A stretch of DNA of 64,000 bases from positions 2,418,001 through 2,482,000 of the forward strand of contig NZ_CP088261.1 of the NCBI RefSeq assembly GCF_021117345.1, in the 5' to 3' direction. How positions within the stretch are numbered: position 1 is the first letter of the stretch; every line of letters begins with the position of its first letter. The notes below the pieces were generated by a model that was given only the letters and a program-made list of their open reading frames with translations, searched no databases and was not told the origin of the DNA. A program made the translations under genes and the position numbers. This document shows positions 42,635 to 51,450 of this stretch, piece after piece. The DNA is from Microbacterium sp. cx-55. GTDB lineage: Bacteria > Actinomycetota > Actinomycetes > Actinomycetales > Microbacteriaceae.

Positions 42635-43093
42635 TTAGACAGCTGCACTCCTCCTCCGTCCTGGCGGATGTAGATCCACACCCGCTTCGATGAGGGCTTC
42701 ACGCACTCTGCCATAACTTGCTCCAAGTTGGACGGCAATGGTATCGATCGTTTCGCCGTCTTGATACAACCGGGCCGCGTTACGACGTTGGCTGGCAGTC
42801 AGTGGCTGCCGTCGCATCTTCACGCCCTGGCCGTGCAGCAACTTCAGGATGCTGTACTTCGACAGCTGGTAGTCGCGGCAGAGCTGAGGGGTACCAACGC
42901 CCGAGACGTACTTAGCAACGATCTCCGCAACGAGCTCAGGAGTGAGGCGACGTCGCACCGACCACGACTTTGGCGCTGGTTCTGACGGAAGGTCCTTCGC
43001 AGCAACCGCCAATGCCGCCAGGCTCTGCAGCTGTAACTGGGGTGGCGGAAGGCTTCTTGATTTATTTGAGTGGGTGTCCACACCGCCCACCAT
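42635..43093 (-). CDS. protein with two recombinase-type helix-turn-helix motifs
   Basis: This is a 152-residue protein. Two HTH segments are visible: LTPELVAEIVAKYVSGVGTP with YQLSKYSILKLLHGQG, and LTASQRRNAARLYQDGETID with LGASYGRVREALIEAG. Such pairs are found beside integrases and in resolvase tails. A proline/glutamine-rich N-terminus precedes them. It ends 37 bases from the convergent nuclease gene and lies just downstream of the broken integrase, so it may belong to the same older mobile element. Confidence 0.65.
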   Translation of the reverse strand: MVGGVDTHSNKSRSLPPPQLQLQSLAALAVAAKDLPSEPAPKSWSVRRRLTPELVAEIVAKYVSGVGTPQLCRDYQLSKYSILKLLHGQGVKMRRQPLTASQRRNAARLYQDGETIDTIAVQLGASYGRVREALIEAGVDLHPPGRRRSAAV

Positions 43094-43138
43094 ATCCGCA
43101 GCCCCGCGATCCCTACTCCCGACTGGGATCGCAGCGGT

Positions 43139-44311
43139 TCACGCCTCGTCGAAATGGCCGCGTGACAACAATTTGACAACACCTGAATTGCTCGCAGCCC
43201 CATCCAACGCCGACGAAACCGCGTCAAGGTCGTCGTCGAACAGATCGGCGTAGGTGTCCAGAGTCATCGCCGCGGACACGTGGCCGAGCATCCGCTGCAC
43301 TGCCTGGACGTTCGCTCCGGCAGAGATCGCGAGGGATGCTGCCGTGTGCCGGAGATCATGAGGCGTGACGCGCGGGAACGCGCGCGGCGGCTCCGCTCCC
43401 GTCTCGATCGCCGCGGTGATGGATACCGCCGTCGAGGCCTGCGCGCGAGCCACGGCGCTGTTGAACCAGCCGGTGGTCGACTTGGGTCGACGAACGTGGG
43501 TCCTCCCGTCGCCGAAGACGAGCTGGTCGCGCGTCTTGCTGCTGACCATCCGCTACATGGCATCGGCGAAGAACGCCGGGTATGGAACCTGCCGCTTCTC
43601 GTGCGTCTTGGGTGTGCCGACCTCGATGAAGCTTCCGACCTCAACGGCATTCTCCTTCACGGACACACGCCGCCGCTTGAGATCGATGTGCTTGACCCGC
43701 AACCCCGTCGCCTCACCCCAGCGGAGCCCGGTGTACGCGAGGAACACGACCAACTCGGGATGGCTGGATGCTTCTGCCAACGTGGCGACCGGGGCGTGAT
43801 CGAAATATGCGCGCGGCTTCGATGTTTCTCGCGGCAGTTTCACCCCTCGAGCGGGGTTCGTCGAGATGCGCCGATCGCGCATCGCGACGTCGAGGATTCC
43901 CGCGAGGACCTCGTGAACCCGCCTCACCGTTGTCGGGCTGTGCGTTGTCGAGAGGCCCGAGATCCACGCCTGGACCTCGGAGTGGCGGATCCGGCCGACC
44001 TGTCGAGACTTCCACTTCGGCTGAACGTGGATGCGCCGCGCGGAGTCAATGCTGCGGAACGTGGAGGGTTTGAGGTCAGCGAGACGCGACACGATCCACT
44101 CCTCCCCGAGGACCCCGATCGTGATGCGTGCGTCTGCCGGGTCGACGAACGTTCCACTGTTCTTCGAGATCTCGACTTCGAACAAACGCAGTTGCGCATC
44201 ACGCTTCGTTCGGAACCCGCGCTGTGTGCCCTGACCTCCGTCGGGCTTGCGGTAGCTGATTCGATAGACCCGCTTGCCGGAGGCCGTCGAGTAGGGATGG
44301 ACGCTGCCCAT
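43139..44311 (-). pseudogene. tyrosine integrase interrupted by an in-frame TAG
   Basis: Read through, the gene would give 390 residues: an N-terminal arm-binding domain (YRISYRKPDG), a core-binding domain, and a catalytic domain with the first Arg in TGLRWGEATGLRV, then HDLRHTAAS, LGHVSAAM and LDTYADLF. A single TAG at 43,553-43,555 (after FFADAM) splits it, with no frameshift; the second part resumes at an ATG two codons later. This is a one-base nonsense mutation, a read-through codon or a sequencing error. The gene lies far from either end of the present element. Confidence 0.85.
43161..43181. repeat. integrase-end motif, copy 1
   Basis: CGTGACAACAATTTGACAAC followed by A lies at the 3' end of the broken integrase. 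A copy with two differences lies at 52,703-52,723, just inside the right attachment-like repeat. Confidence 0.6.
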
Positions 44312-44624
44312 AGTCCCCTCGTCCTCTCCGCGACGACACCATCATCAGCGAACTCACTTTCGTTCACAAGACGACCGCGAGGGACTCGTTGAGACGCGGC
44401 CCGTGGGGTCGCACGATCGTCTCTTTCTTCTCCAAGGTTTTGGGGGCAAGCCGGAACACGAAGCGGCAAAATCGGTGGCGCGGGCGCAGTGCACGGAGGG
44501 AGCGGTCCCGGACTGAGCGCAGCGAAGGAGGATAAGGAGCGGACGCCGGGAACGGAGCCGGCGGAGCGGATTCAGACTCGAGGTGTCCGGCTCGCTCCAG
44601 GCGTCGGGGATGATGCGCGTTTGC
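44312..44624. other. intergenic region without a supported gene
   Basis: About 310 GC-rich bases upstream of the integrase pseudogene. Short frames are present, but none has a good start or ribosome site. It should contain the integrase promoter. No inverted repeat stands out. Confidence 0.45.
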
Positions 44625-44966
44625 TCATCGCTTGGCGCCTGAGGCCTGACCACGACGAGAGCATCGCCCAGGAGACGTCCGTCTTACGAAGGCGTCGATC
44701 AGCCCATCATGCTCGTCCAAGAGCGACCGCTCTGCGCGATGGAGTTTGTCGAGCTGCTTCGAGATGTCACGGAGACGTGTGAGCCCGTCGCGCTGAGTTC
44801 CCCACACCACCGCGAGCTCCTGCTGAGCGGCCGCCTCGTTTTGCAGTCGTCGGAGTTCCGCGGTACGTTCGCGGACCGCCGTGGCCGCCTTTTCGTTGGC
44901 TTCTCGTTGGCGGGCGTAGGCGGCGTTGCGGCGCGATTCTTCCTTCGAAAGCCTGCTCCGAGCCAT
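44625..44966 (-). CDS. small coiled-coil protein
   Basis: This is a 113-residue charged protein dominated by a coiled coil (MARSRLSKEESRRNAAYARQ through LRDISKQLDKLHRAERSLLD). The tail is basic and Cys-containing. The frame continues upstream to 45,020, but the ATG at 44,966 gives a more natural start. No family is recognised. Confidence 0.5.
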   Translation of the reverse strand: MARSRLSKEESRRNAAYARQREANEKAATAVRERTAELRRLQNEAAAQQELAVVWGTQRDGLTRLRDISKQLDKLHRAERSLLDEHDGLIDAFVRRTSPGRCSRRGQASGAKR

Positions 44967-45272
44967 GCAAGCAAGTTGCCGCGAGATCGTTTCTATAGCA
45001 ACGATCGCGAGCGAGTCCACTTAAAGTACCTGCGTGCATTGCATTCGAGATCGTCTGCTCGTCGAGATGGAGCGTCGGTGGGTTGCGAAGTCTGGATTCC
45101 GCGTTCGTTGATGGGGCCCATCTGCGCGATCGTTGCGAGCGGGTATTCGGGCATGCACACACGACGCAGGGCTCGACCGCATCACGTGGACACACTGGCC
45201 CGCTACCGGATCGGTATCCGTGCCCTGATGGCAGGAACGTCCCGCCTAGATCGTGTCCGAGAACATGGCTGG

Positions 45273-45539
45273 ATGACGCAGCCCGAGCACCATGGCGTTC
45301 TTTATAAAGACGGAAGCCTTCGCGGTCGTGGCCAGATGCACGATGACGAGATGTACGGCGACTGGGAGTGGTTCCGTTTGGACGGCACGATCATGCGCAG
45401 CGGTTCGTTCGATCGCGGCCGACAGATCGGAAACTGGACCACTTACGATGGCGCCGGCGCTCCGTATAGGAGACCCGTTCGGCGACTAGCCAGCTACCTC
45501 CGCCCGAAGGAGGACCGACTTGCGGGCAGCGTGCCCTGA
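45273..45539 (+). CDS. small MORN/YwqK-like repeat protein
   Basis: This is an 88-residue protein with repeats of the pattern G-x-L-Y-x-D-G: EHHGVLYKDGSLRGRGQM, YGDWEWFRLDGTIMRSGSF, IGNWTTYDGAGAPYR. This matches YwqK-type proteins, often annotated as antitoxin-like. The start at 45,273 is the one closest to the first repeat; the frame is open well upstream but without coding character. The region 44,967-45,272 between this and the divergent coiled-coil gene holds nothing else I can support. Confidence 0.6.
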   Translation: MTQPEHHGVLYKDGSLRGRGQMHDDEMYGDWEWFRLDGTIMRSGSFDRGRQIGNWTTYDGAGAPYRRPVRRLASYLRPKEDRLAGSVP

Positions 45540-45779
45540 CAGGGGGCCCGCAATCGCAGCGCTCCTCGTCGAGTGGAGGACGCCGGATGGTGCGACGCGC
45601 CTGAGCAAATTCTTCATCTAGCGGCCACCCTCACTGAGTATCGCGAACGCGCGTGACATCCCCTCATCGCCCGTTGCCCGGAAGAGGACCCCGCTGGGCG
45701 ACAACTTGCCTCAGGGTCCGTGCGCCGTTCGGGAATCGCCGATTGAGTCCCCAGCGGTTCGGAGGCGGGCGGGCTCGCT

Positions 45780-47201
45780 CTACTTGCTGTCGAGACGTCC
45801 GTCGGGTTCCAGACCCTTGAGCACGGCGTGCGTGCGGTACGCCTCGGGTTCGCTCATCCCGGAAATGAAGTCGAGGAGAGCGCGGTACGCGCGCTGTTTG
45901 CGGTCGTATGTGCCGCCCTGCCGCAGCGCAATTGTTAGATACTTCTGAAGCGCATAGGGAAGGCGCCGCATGTCACGGCTCGGGGGCGCGCCCCTCTTCC
46001 AATCCAAGGCGACTTGTTCCGTGGTCTCCTTGAACTCGTTGAAGATCTCGCGCAGGACGCGCCGCTGCCCCGTCTGAATGTTTGTCAGGCGCGGCTCATC
46101 GATGACGTGGTACCAGATCAGCTGCTTGAGTGCCTTGTTGACCTCGTTGGCGATATCGTCGCGTTTCAGAGCGTCGCCCTCAACGGTGGTCCGACCGATG
46201 AAAAGCTCCAGCAGGTACCCGCGCATGTTCGCCAGCGCTTTGAAGTCGCGGGTGGTTCCGGTGAAGCGAGTCGCTGGGAACTGCACGGTCGTTGCGAGCA
46301 GTTCTGCCTGCGCCTCCTCCGAGACAGGCCCCCGATGGTGCTCGACGTACCTGAGGAACTCGATGAATGCCTCGCGCGGCTCAAACTCAGGCTCGCCGTT
46401 CTCCTTCTCGATGAGGCCCGTCGCCATGTACTGGTCGAGCGGGATGTGCCCGGTCCGGTGGAAATCTTCGATGTCGTGGACGGCGTACGCGATGTCGTCT
46501 GCCCAGTCCATCGACTCTGCTTCGAAGGAGAGCTTCTGGCTGCCCCGGGTCACCACGCCGAACGCCTCGGCGTCGATGTCGTAGGCGCCCCACTTCTCCG
46601 ACTTCTCCGGATTGTCGCCCCTTAGCCACGGGTACTTGGTGGCCGCCCGCAGACTCAGCACGGTCAGGTCAAGTCCCCGAGGCAGGTCATCGTCGGCTTC
46701 AGTGTGCCCCGTCTCGGCCAGCGCTGTGAGGATTCGGAACGACTGCGCGTTCCCCTCGAAGCCATCTTCGAGGTCGCACTCCCTGCATCGCGTCTTCTTG
46801 CGATCCTCGAGCGGTCTCGGGTTCGCCCGGTGCTTGTCGCACGTGACGAGTGCGTGGAGCTCTTCCTCTCCGGCGTGCCCGAACGGCGGATGACCGAGAT
46901 CGTGAGCGAGGCACGCTGTCGATATCGCCCATTCGTCCGCTCCCGCGGGCATCAGGCCCTCGCTCTCGAGGAATCGGAAAATCGAGCGGCCGACTTGCTC
47001 AACCTTCAGACTGTGCGTCAGCCGGTTGTGCAGAAGCGTTTCCGGCGCACCAATAGCGACCTGGGTGACCGCGCCCAGGCGCCGAAACGACTCCGAGTAG
47101 AGAACCCTGTCGTGATCACGTTGCGTGGCGAGGCGTCCGGTACGGTCGGTCGCGTCGCGTCCGGAGAGCCGCTCATCGGCTCCGATTTCCTGCGCGGTCA
47201 A
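45780..47201 (-). CDS. dGTPase-like HD-domain dNTP triphosphohydrolase
   Basis: This is a 473-residue enzyme that would remove triphosphate from dNTPs. The HD metal site is visible: NRLTHSLKVEQV (His63), CLAHDLGHPPFGHAGEEEL (His100-Asp101), and a later WADDIAYAVHDIEDF. A Cys-bearing insertion (TCDKHR, then RCRECDLEDGFEGNA) near residues 120-148 may bind zinc. The preferred start is a TTG whose TTGA overlaps the upstream stop; a GTG at 47,237 is an alternative. Some bacterial dGTPases deplete dGTP to block phage, and its place in the defence cluster fits that role. Confidence 0.85.
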   Translation of the reverse strand: MTAQEIGADERLSGRDATDRTGRLATQRDHDRVLYSESFRRLGAVTQVAIGAPETLLHNRLTHSLKVEQVGRSIFRFLESEGLMPAGADEWAISTACLAHDLGHPPFGHAGEEELHALVTCDKHRANPRPLEDRKKTRCRECDLEDGFEGNAQSFRILTALAETGHTEADDDLPRGLDLTVLSLRAATKYPWLRGDNPEKSEKWGAYDIDAEAFGVVTRGSQKLSFEAESMDWADDIAYAVHDIEDFHRTGHIPLDQYMATGLIEKENGEPEFEPREAFIEFLRYVEHHRGPVSEEAQAELLATTVQFPATRFTGTTRDFKALANMRGYLLELFIGRTTVEGDALKRDDIANEVNKALKQLIWYHVIDEPRLTNIQTGQRRVLREIFNEFKETTEQVALDWKRGAPPSRDMRRLPYALQKYLTIALRQGGTYDRKQRAYRALLDFISGMSEPEAYRTHAVLKGLEPDGRLDSK

Positions 47202-47458
47202 GCAACCACGATGCGGACGACCGAGAAGGTCGACCACACCGCGCGACCCATCTCAACGAGAATGTTGAGGAAGTCGCGCGCGCGCTCGAAGGTGTAATGC
47301 AGGTTGGCCTGGATATACCGGATCAGGCGGCTCGCGGCGACTTCATGCGTCGCCGGATTCCCCCCGACGGCCTCGAATGCGCCTTCGATGTTGAATTGCT
47401 TTGCCGCTTCAATCGTCGACCCTTGAGTTCCCAAGAACTGCTCCCTGTTTTGCGCCAC
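47198..47458 (-). CDS. small protein coupled to the dGTPase-like gene
   Basis: This is an 86-residue protein starting at GTG. It has a helical core (ASRLIRYIQANLHYTFERAR) and a hydrophobic C-terminus (WSTFSVVRIVVA). Its TGA overlaps the TTG start of the dGTPase-like gene, so the two are translated together. It could regulate the enzyme. No family is recognised. The 160 bases upstream carry the palindrome GAACGTTC at 47,552-47,559, in the likely promoter. Confidence 0.6.
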   Translation of the reverse strand: MAQNREQFLGTQGSTIEAAKQFNIEGAFEAVGGNPATHEVAASRLIRYIQANLHYTFERARDFLNILVEMGRAVWSTFSVVRIVVA

Positions 47459-47618
47459 ACTTCAACAGCCCGCTTGCGCGGACGAGATGGTGCCCCTCGT
47501 GCTGACCGTTCGCCACTTTGCCCGTGTGACTGTTCACGCGATTGCTCGTATGAACGTTCGTCACACTATCTCACCCTACGGCGCACCTCGGACACCCCTC
47601 CATTTTGCGTCCGCGTGT

Positions 47619-48533
47619 CTACCGTCCTGGGCCGATGTGGGTGAGCGCACCCAGCGTCGGCGCCGGGCGTGGCGCGTGGCGAAGCAGGCGACGGTAGCCC
47701 TCGTCGCGAACTGCGGGGGGAAACAGCACGTAGTCCGTCACCATCGCACCCGTGCCCAGCCATTCGCGCGCGAGCGCCAGGTCGATCTGAATGGCGGCGC
47801 GAACGGTCCGTTCCACCGCCATCGGCGCCTCGCCGCCCAGACCACCACGCGGCGCAACGAGCAGGCCGTGCTGCGCGTGGGGCCGGACATAGATGCTCGG
47901 AACGGCATAACGCAGATCGATGAGCCGCACGGTATCGGCAAGCCAGTAGCCCGGGATCGCGGTGGGCTCAGTCGGGCCGATGTCGACAACCACGATGTAG
48001 GCGCTTGCCGCGGACGTAAGCAATCGAGGGCGCAGGTATGCGAAGTTGCCCCCGTCGGTCATCACGTACTCATGGCAAGCGAACCACAAGGCCACCCAGG
48101 CGTTGTCGACGAGGTCTACCCACCGCGTCCGGATACCGTAATGCTGCAGGAGCGGCTCCACGCTGGCTCGGCGAACACCACGGTAAAGAGCAGCGCTGGC
48201 GCCGCCGACGTGGCGCTCCTTGCACAGGTGACCTTCGCTGAACTTGTACCCCGACGGAGTACACGTGCACGGCCCTCCCCAGAGCTGATCGATGTAATCG
48301 CGCAACTGCCGGTCGTGAGTGGCAACGCCCTTTGGACCGACCACGTCCGTACGGTTGCGAAGCCCCGACGGGGCCAACCGCCCGCGGTAGAGGCCAGCTT
48401 GTCCCCGGAAGAACACTGTCGGGCTCGGGCTGGTGGACTTGAGCCATCCGATGACCTGTATCAGCGCAGTGGGGTCCGTGACCGAATACACCGGGAACGG
48501 GGCCTCGACGTCGGCATCCTCGACGTCTCGCAT
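47619..48533 (-). CDS. FRG-domain protein
   Basis: This is a 304-residue protein. The FRG signature TVFFRGQAGLYRGRLAPSGL lies near residues 38-57, followed by LLQHYGIRTRWVDLVDNAWV, a conserved block of FRG proteins. FRG-domain genes are common in defence islands, but their activity is unproven. A Cys-rich CTCTPSGYKFSEGHLC segment lies between the two blocks. The gene is divergent from the HEPN pair, with only 50 bases between start codons, so they likely share a control region. Confidence 0.75.
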   Translation of the reverse strand: MRDVEDADVEAPFPVYSVTDPTALIQVIGWLKSTSPSPTVFFRGQAGLYRGRLAPSGLRNRTDVVGPKGVATHDRQLRDYIDQLWGGPCTCTPSGYKFSEGHLCKERHVGGASAALYRGVRRASVEPLLQHYGIRTRWVDLVDNAWVALWFACHEYVMTDGGNFAYLRPRLLTSAASAYIVVVDIGPTEPTAIPGYWLADTVRLIDLRYAVPSIYVRPHAQHGLLVAPRGGLGGEAPMAVERTVRAAIQIDLALAREWLGTGAMVTDYVLFPPAVRDEGYRRLLRHAPRPAPTLGALTHIGPGR

Positions 48534-48585
48534 CGTCGGCCTCAAAGAGCATTCCCCCCAACAGTCGTGGATCTAATATTCAACT

Positions 48586-49428
48586 ATGGGGGTGGAGCGG
48601 TACCGGTGCTACGTGCACATGCCGTGCGTGTCGCTCATGGAGCCCGCGGAAATAGCTTCTGGAACCATTCGCCATGTTGAGTTCGCGGAGTTCGCGCGAC
48701 TAGATGAGGACTGGGCGCAGAAAAGAGATTATGAGCTTTCACCACGTACCTTTTGGGTGAAGGACCTTCTGCCGGAGGAGACCGAGCCAGGGCGTTGGGG
48801 CCCGTCGCCCACCGAGCCGGTGAGCTCGACCGCACGACTGATTCACTACGCTCTCCTCAGCGTCTCCCGCGTCCTGCTCCCCGTTCCCGACTTGTCCATG
48901 ACCTACGTCGCCGGAGTTGACGACAAGCCCGAGTACCTTCGCCGTGCCGTCGGGCCGTATGGACGCACATGGCTCACTTCCCGCGCCGATTGGGCCCACA
49001 TAAGCGGGCCTGACATCGCGCGTACGGTGCAGATCATCGATGCATGGCAGAAGTCAGGGGTGAACGCTGCCTCGCCGGAGCTCGCGACGTTGCGTGCAGT
49101 CTCAGCGGCATCGGCCGGGGGAATGGGCGAGGACGCAATGATGGGACTGCTCCTCATCGCGCTCGAAGGCGCCGTCGGCACGAGCCCAGCGAACGGGGGC
49201 TCCGTCGAGCAGTTCACCAGAGGACTGCGCCCATACGCGCAACCGGAAGAGGTGCCAGACTTCGAGTCCTACGTCGCCTCCCTCTACGCCCACCGCAGCG
49301 ACCTCGTGCACGGGCGCGCACTCGCTGAGGTCCACTCCCCCGACCTTCGGTGGACAGTCGACGTGCTGGCCCGGATAGCCGAAGCGAAGACGCTTCCTCC
49401 CGAGCTGCGGATAGAAGGCACGGCGTGA
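48586..49428 (+). CDS. HEPN-like protein, first of an overlapping pair
   Basis: This is a 280-residue protein. The C-terminal helical domain has MGLLLIALEGAVGT, then FESYVASLYAHRSDLVHG, where Arg237 and His242 form the RX4H motif of HEPN ribonucleases (ApeA-like). The N-terminal half is unrecognised. Its stop overlaps the GTG start of the next gene by 4 bp. HEPN proteins commonly cut RNA to stop infected or stressed cells. The role of this one is inferred from the motif and neighbours. Confidence 0.7.
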   Translation: MGVERYRCYVHMPCVSLMEPAEIASGTIRHVEFAEFARLDEDWAQKRDYELSPRTFWVKDLLPEETEPGRWGPSPTEPVSSTARLIHYALLSVSRVLLPVPDLSMTYVAGVDDKPEYLRRAVGPYGRTWLTSRADWAHISGPDIARTVQIIDAWQKSGVNAASPELATLRAVSAASAGGMGEDAMMGLLLIALEGAVGTSPANGGSVEQFTRGLRPYAQPEEVPDFESYVASLYAHRSDLVHGRALAEVHSPDLRWTVDVLARIAEAKTLPPELRIEGTA

Positions 49429-50408
49429 CCGACCTGCTGGCTCTGGACCTGCTGCGATGCGACGAGTTCGAGATCTTCTTGACCCCCGACATCACTGCAG
49501 AGGCGGACCGCTTCTACATCAGCGACGTGATGTTCACGCGCATCCCGTTCGCGGACTGGGCGATCCTGGAGAACTCGCGATACCTCGATCCGCTCGAAGG
49601 ACTGTGGGCCGAGCGGACCCCTCCCCACTTCATCGTGTTCTCCGATCCTGCGGCGACACAGGATTCAGATTCCATCAGGAGACGCACCCGGGACCGCGAA
49701 GCGCAGATACGCACGCTCACGCTGGCCCTCCGCTTGTTGGCCCGTCTGGACCCTCCGGCGGCAGATCCGACGGATTACATCGCGTACCGTCGAAACGGTG
49801 AAGTGCTCACGATCACTACGTCCTTGGCTGGACGAGCCGGTTACGAGTGGCCGCCGAGACTCGTAGCTGACCACGTGCAGTGGCTCTGGACCAAGGCCTA
49901 CGAAACCCTGCAGTTCCTGTACCGGTACCGTCGGTGCGAGGGGCTGGAACGCGCTCTTAACCTCTTCTACCGTGCTGGTGGCCTCGGCGTCAGGGACAGC
50001 GACAGGGAGATCTTGCTTCATGCAGCTCTCGAGGCAGTGTGCGGCACGAGCGTCCCTCGCCTGGCCGAGGTGAGGTGGAACGATCCTGAGGTAGCGGAGG
50101 CAGCCCGCACTCGTAGGGCGCGTCGAAACGCGCTTGCGCATGGTGAGCTCATCGGCTCGGCAGCCTCGCGCGGCCCCCTTCGCCGACTCACGAGTTGGGT
50201 CATCATCGAGAGCATCCACCAGGTCCTGAAAGATCCCAGCGGCAAGGGCGCGACGGGCGCCGCTCTCCTCGACAACCTCAAGACGTCGGACGTGTTCGGT
50301 GCGGAACGTCTCTACGAGATCTCTGTTGACAGGGCGGAGCTACTGTTCGGTGGGTTGAAAGGGGTTCCAATCAACTCAAATCACCCGACACCGATCTTCT
50401 TCGTGTGA
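49425..50408 (+). CDS. HEPN-like protein, second of an overlapping pair
   Basis: This is a 327-residue protein starting at a GTG inside the stop of the preceding gene. It has the same layout: an unrecognised N-terminal half (LDLLRCDEFEIFLTPDITAE) and a C-terminal helical domain with ILLHAALEAVCGT and TRRARRNALAHGE, where Arg234 and His239 form an RX4H motif. Both genes of the pair keep the motif, so they may form a heterodimeric RNase. The next ORF also overlaps by 4 bp. Confidence 0.7.
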   Translation: MTDLLALDLLRCDEFEIFLTPDITAEADRFYISDVMFTRIPFADWAILENSRYLDPLEGLWAERTPPHFIVFSDPAATQDSDSIRRRTRDREAQIRTLTLALRLLARLDPPAADPTDYIAYRRNGEVLTITTSLAGRAGYEWPPRLVADHVQWLWTKAYETLQFLYRYRRCEGLERALNLFYRAGGLGVRDSDREILLHAALEAVCGTSVPRLAEVRWNDPEVAEAARTRRARRNALAHGELIGSAASRGPLRRLTSWVIIESIHQVLKDPSGKGATGAALLDNLKTSDVFGAERLYEISVDRAELLFGGLKGVPINSNHPTPIFFV

Positions 50409-50683
50409 AGTACGGGGAGGACGATGGTCGCGAGTGGGCAGAGCGAGCCGAGCAGCGACACCTCTTCGCGTGGGTGAACCACGACACGGAGTTCAGCATT
50501 GCGCGGCCCCTGTCCAGCAGCGACGCGCTGGGGCGAAGGACTGAGGGCCTGCCGACGGCAACGCCAGAACCGGGTCCCGCGATCACATACCTCTGGGTGA
50601 TGCACGCGGGATCCGGGCGCGGCTGGCTCTGGGACGGCGAGGTCTGGCAAGACATCGAACACGCGACACGCGGAGCTGAATGA
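50405..50683 (+). CDS. small hypothetical protein coupled to the HEPN pair
   Basis: This is a 92-residue soluble protein whose GTG overlaps the HEPN stop (GTGA). It contains RHLFAWVNHDTEFSIARPLS and ends LWDGEVWQDIEHATRGAE. The tight coupling suggests it is a partner or antitoxin of the HEPN proteins. No family is recognised. Confidence 0.55.
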   Translation: MKYGEDDGREWAERAEQRHLFAWVNHDTEFSIARPLSSSDALGRRTEGLPTATPEPGPAITYLWVMHAGSGRGWLWDGEVWQDIEHATRGAE

Positions 50684-50766
50684 AGCGCTAATGCGCGAAT
50701 CGTGTGCCATACTGAAGCAAGGCCCGCACGAGACGGGCGTGCTGACGTCGAGATGGGATACGCCAT

Positions 50767-51450
50767 ATGGTCCTGAGTTCACCCGCCGAGGCCCTCGGCG
50801 ACCACGCGACCCTTGCCCGTGAGCTGATCGTTGAGCTGGTGCAGGATCGTCACGAGCGCAGCGCGGATGCCCACGACGCGGCGAACACGCGCTACGGGAT
50901 CCTCTTCGGCAGTCAGTGGCGCGATCTTCTTCGCGATTCATATGACGCGTTCAAGGAGCGTGGGTTTGGCTCGTACAAGCTCACTCCCGGCGGATACTCG
51001 CTGCCGGTCGTGAACGACGCTCTGGTGTTCGTCACGCGGATGCCGGAGGATGCCGAAGCCATTGAGGGGTTCGCGTCGAGCAAGACGCGTGCGGGCAGCT
51101 TCTTCGTGCAGCCGACACTGGATCTGTTCGGGGACAGCTTCATCGAGGGCGGGGACGAGCCTCGCAACGCCGAAGAGCGCGAGCGGTTCGAGAAGCTAGC
51201 GAAAGCAGCCGGCGCGGTGATGCCGGTTGTGCTGGTGATGGTCCACTCCTCGCCACGGCAGCTGACCTCCATCGACTGGGCGATCGCGGAGTATCGAGCA
51301 GGTCTCGTGCACTTGCACGGCAAGGACACCATCTGGTCACACGAGTTCGCCGGCGAGGGTGTCGCGGTCGACGTCGAGTCGTTCGACAGTGGCGTGCCGG
51401 AAGCGCCCGTCGTCGCGCTTCAGGCTCGCGGAGCGACCTCAGATGAGTGA
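50767..51450 (+). CDS. hypothetical partner of the XRE/ImmA protein
   Basis: This is a 227-residue soluble protein. It has RHERSADAHDAANTRYGILF near the N-terminus, a YKLTPGGYSLPVVNDALVFV block, and a beta-rich C-terminal half (PVVLVMVHSSPRQLTSIDWA). The last 8 bases overlap the next gene. Pairs of this kind, in which a protein of unknown fold precedes an XRE-ImmA regulator, occur on mobile elements and may work as toxin-antitoxin or regulatory modules. The fold was not identified. Confidence 0.6.
   Translation: MVLSSPAEALGDHATLARELIVELVQDRHERSADAHDAANTRYGILFGSQWRDLLRDSYDAFKERGFGSYKLTPGGYSLPVVNDALVFVTRMPEDAEAIEGFASSKTRAGSFFVQPTLDLFGDSFIEGGDEPRNAEERERFEKLAKAAGAVMPVVLVMVHSSPRQLTSIDWAIAEYRAGLVHLHGKDTIWSHEFAGEGVAVDVESFDSGVPEAPVVALQARGATSDE

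Noticed and set aside
43280..44392. A 370-codon plus-strand frame
   Set aside because: It is opposite the tyrosine integrase pseudogene and has no recognisable domain.
44709..45272. An N-terminal extension of the YwqK-like protein
   Set aside because: The extension overlaps the divergent coiled-coil gene and has no coding character; the repeats begin after 45,273.
47552..47559. A LexA (SOS) box at GAACGTTC
   Set aside because: The palindrome lacks the four-base spacer of the actinobacterial LexA site, so SOS control cannot be claimed.
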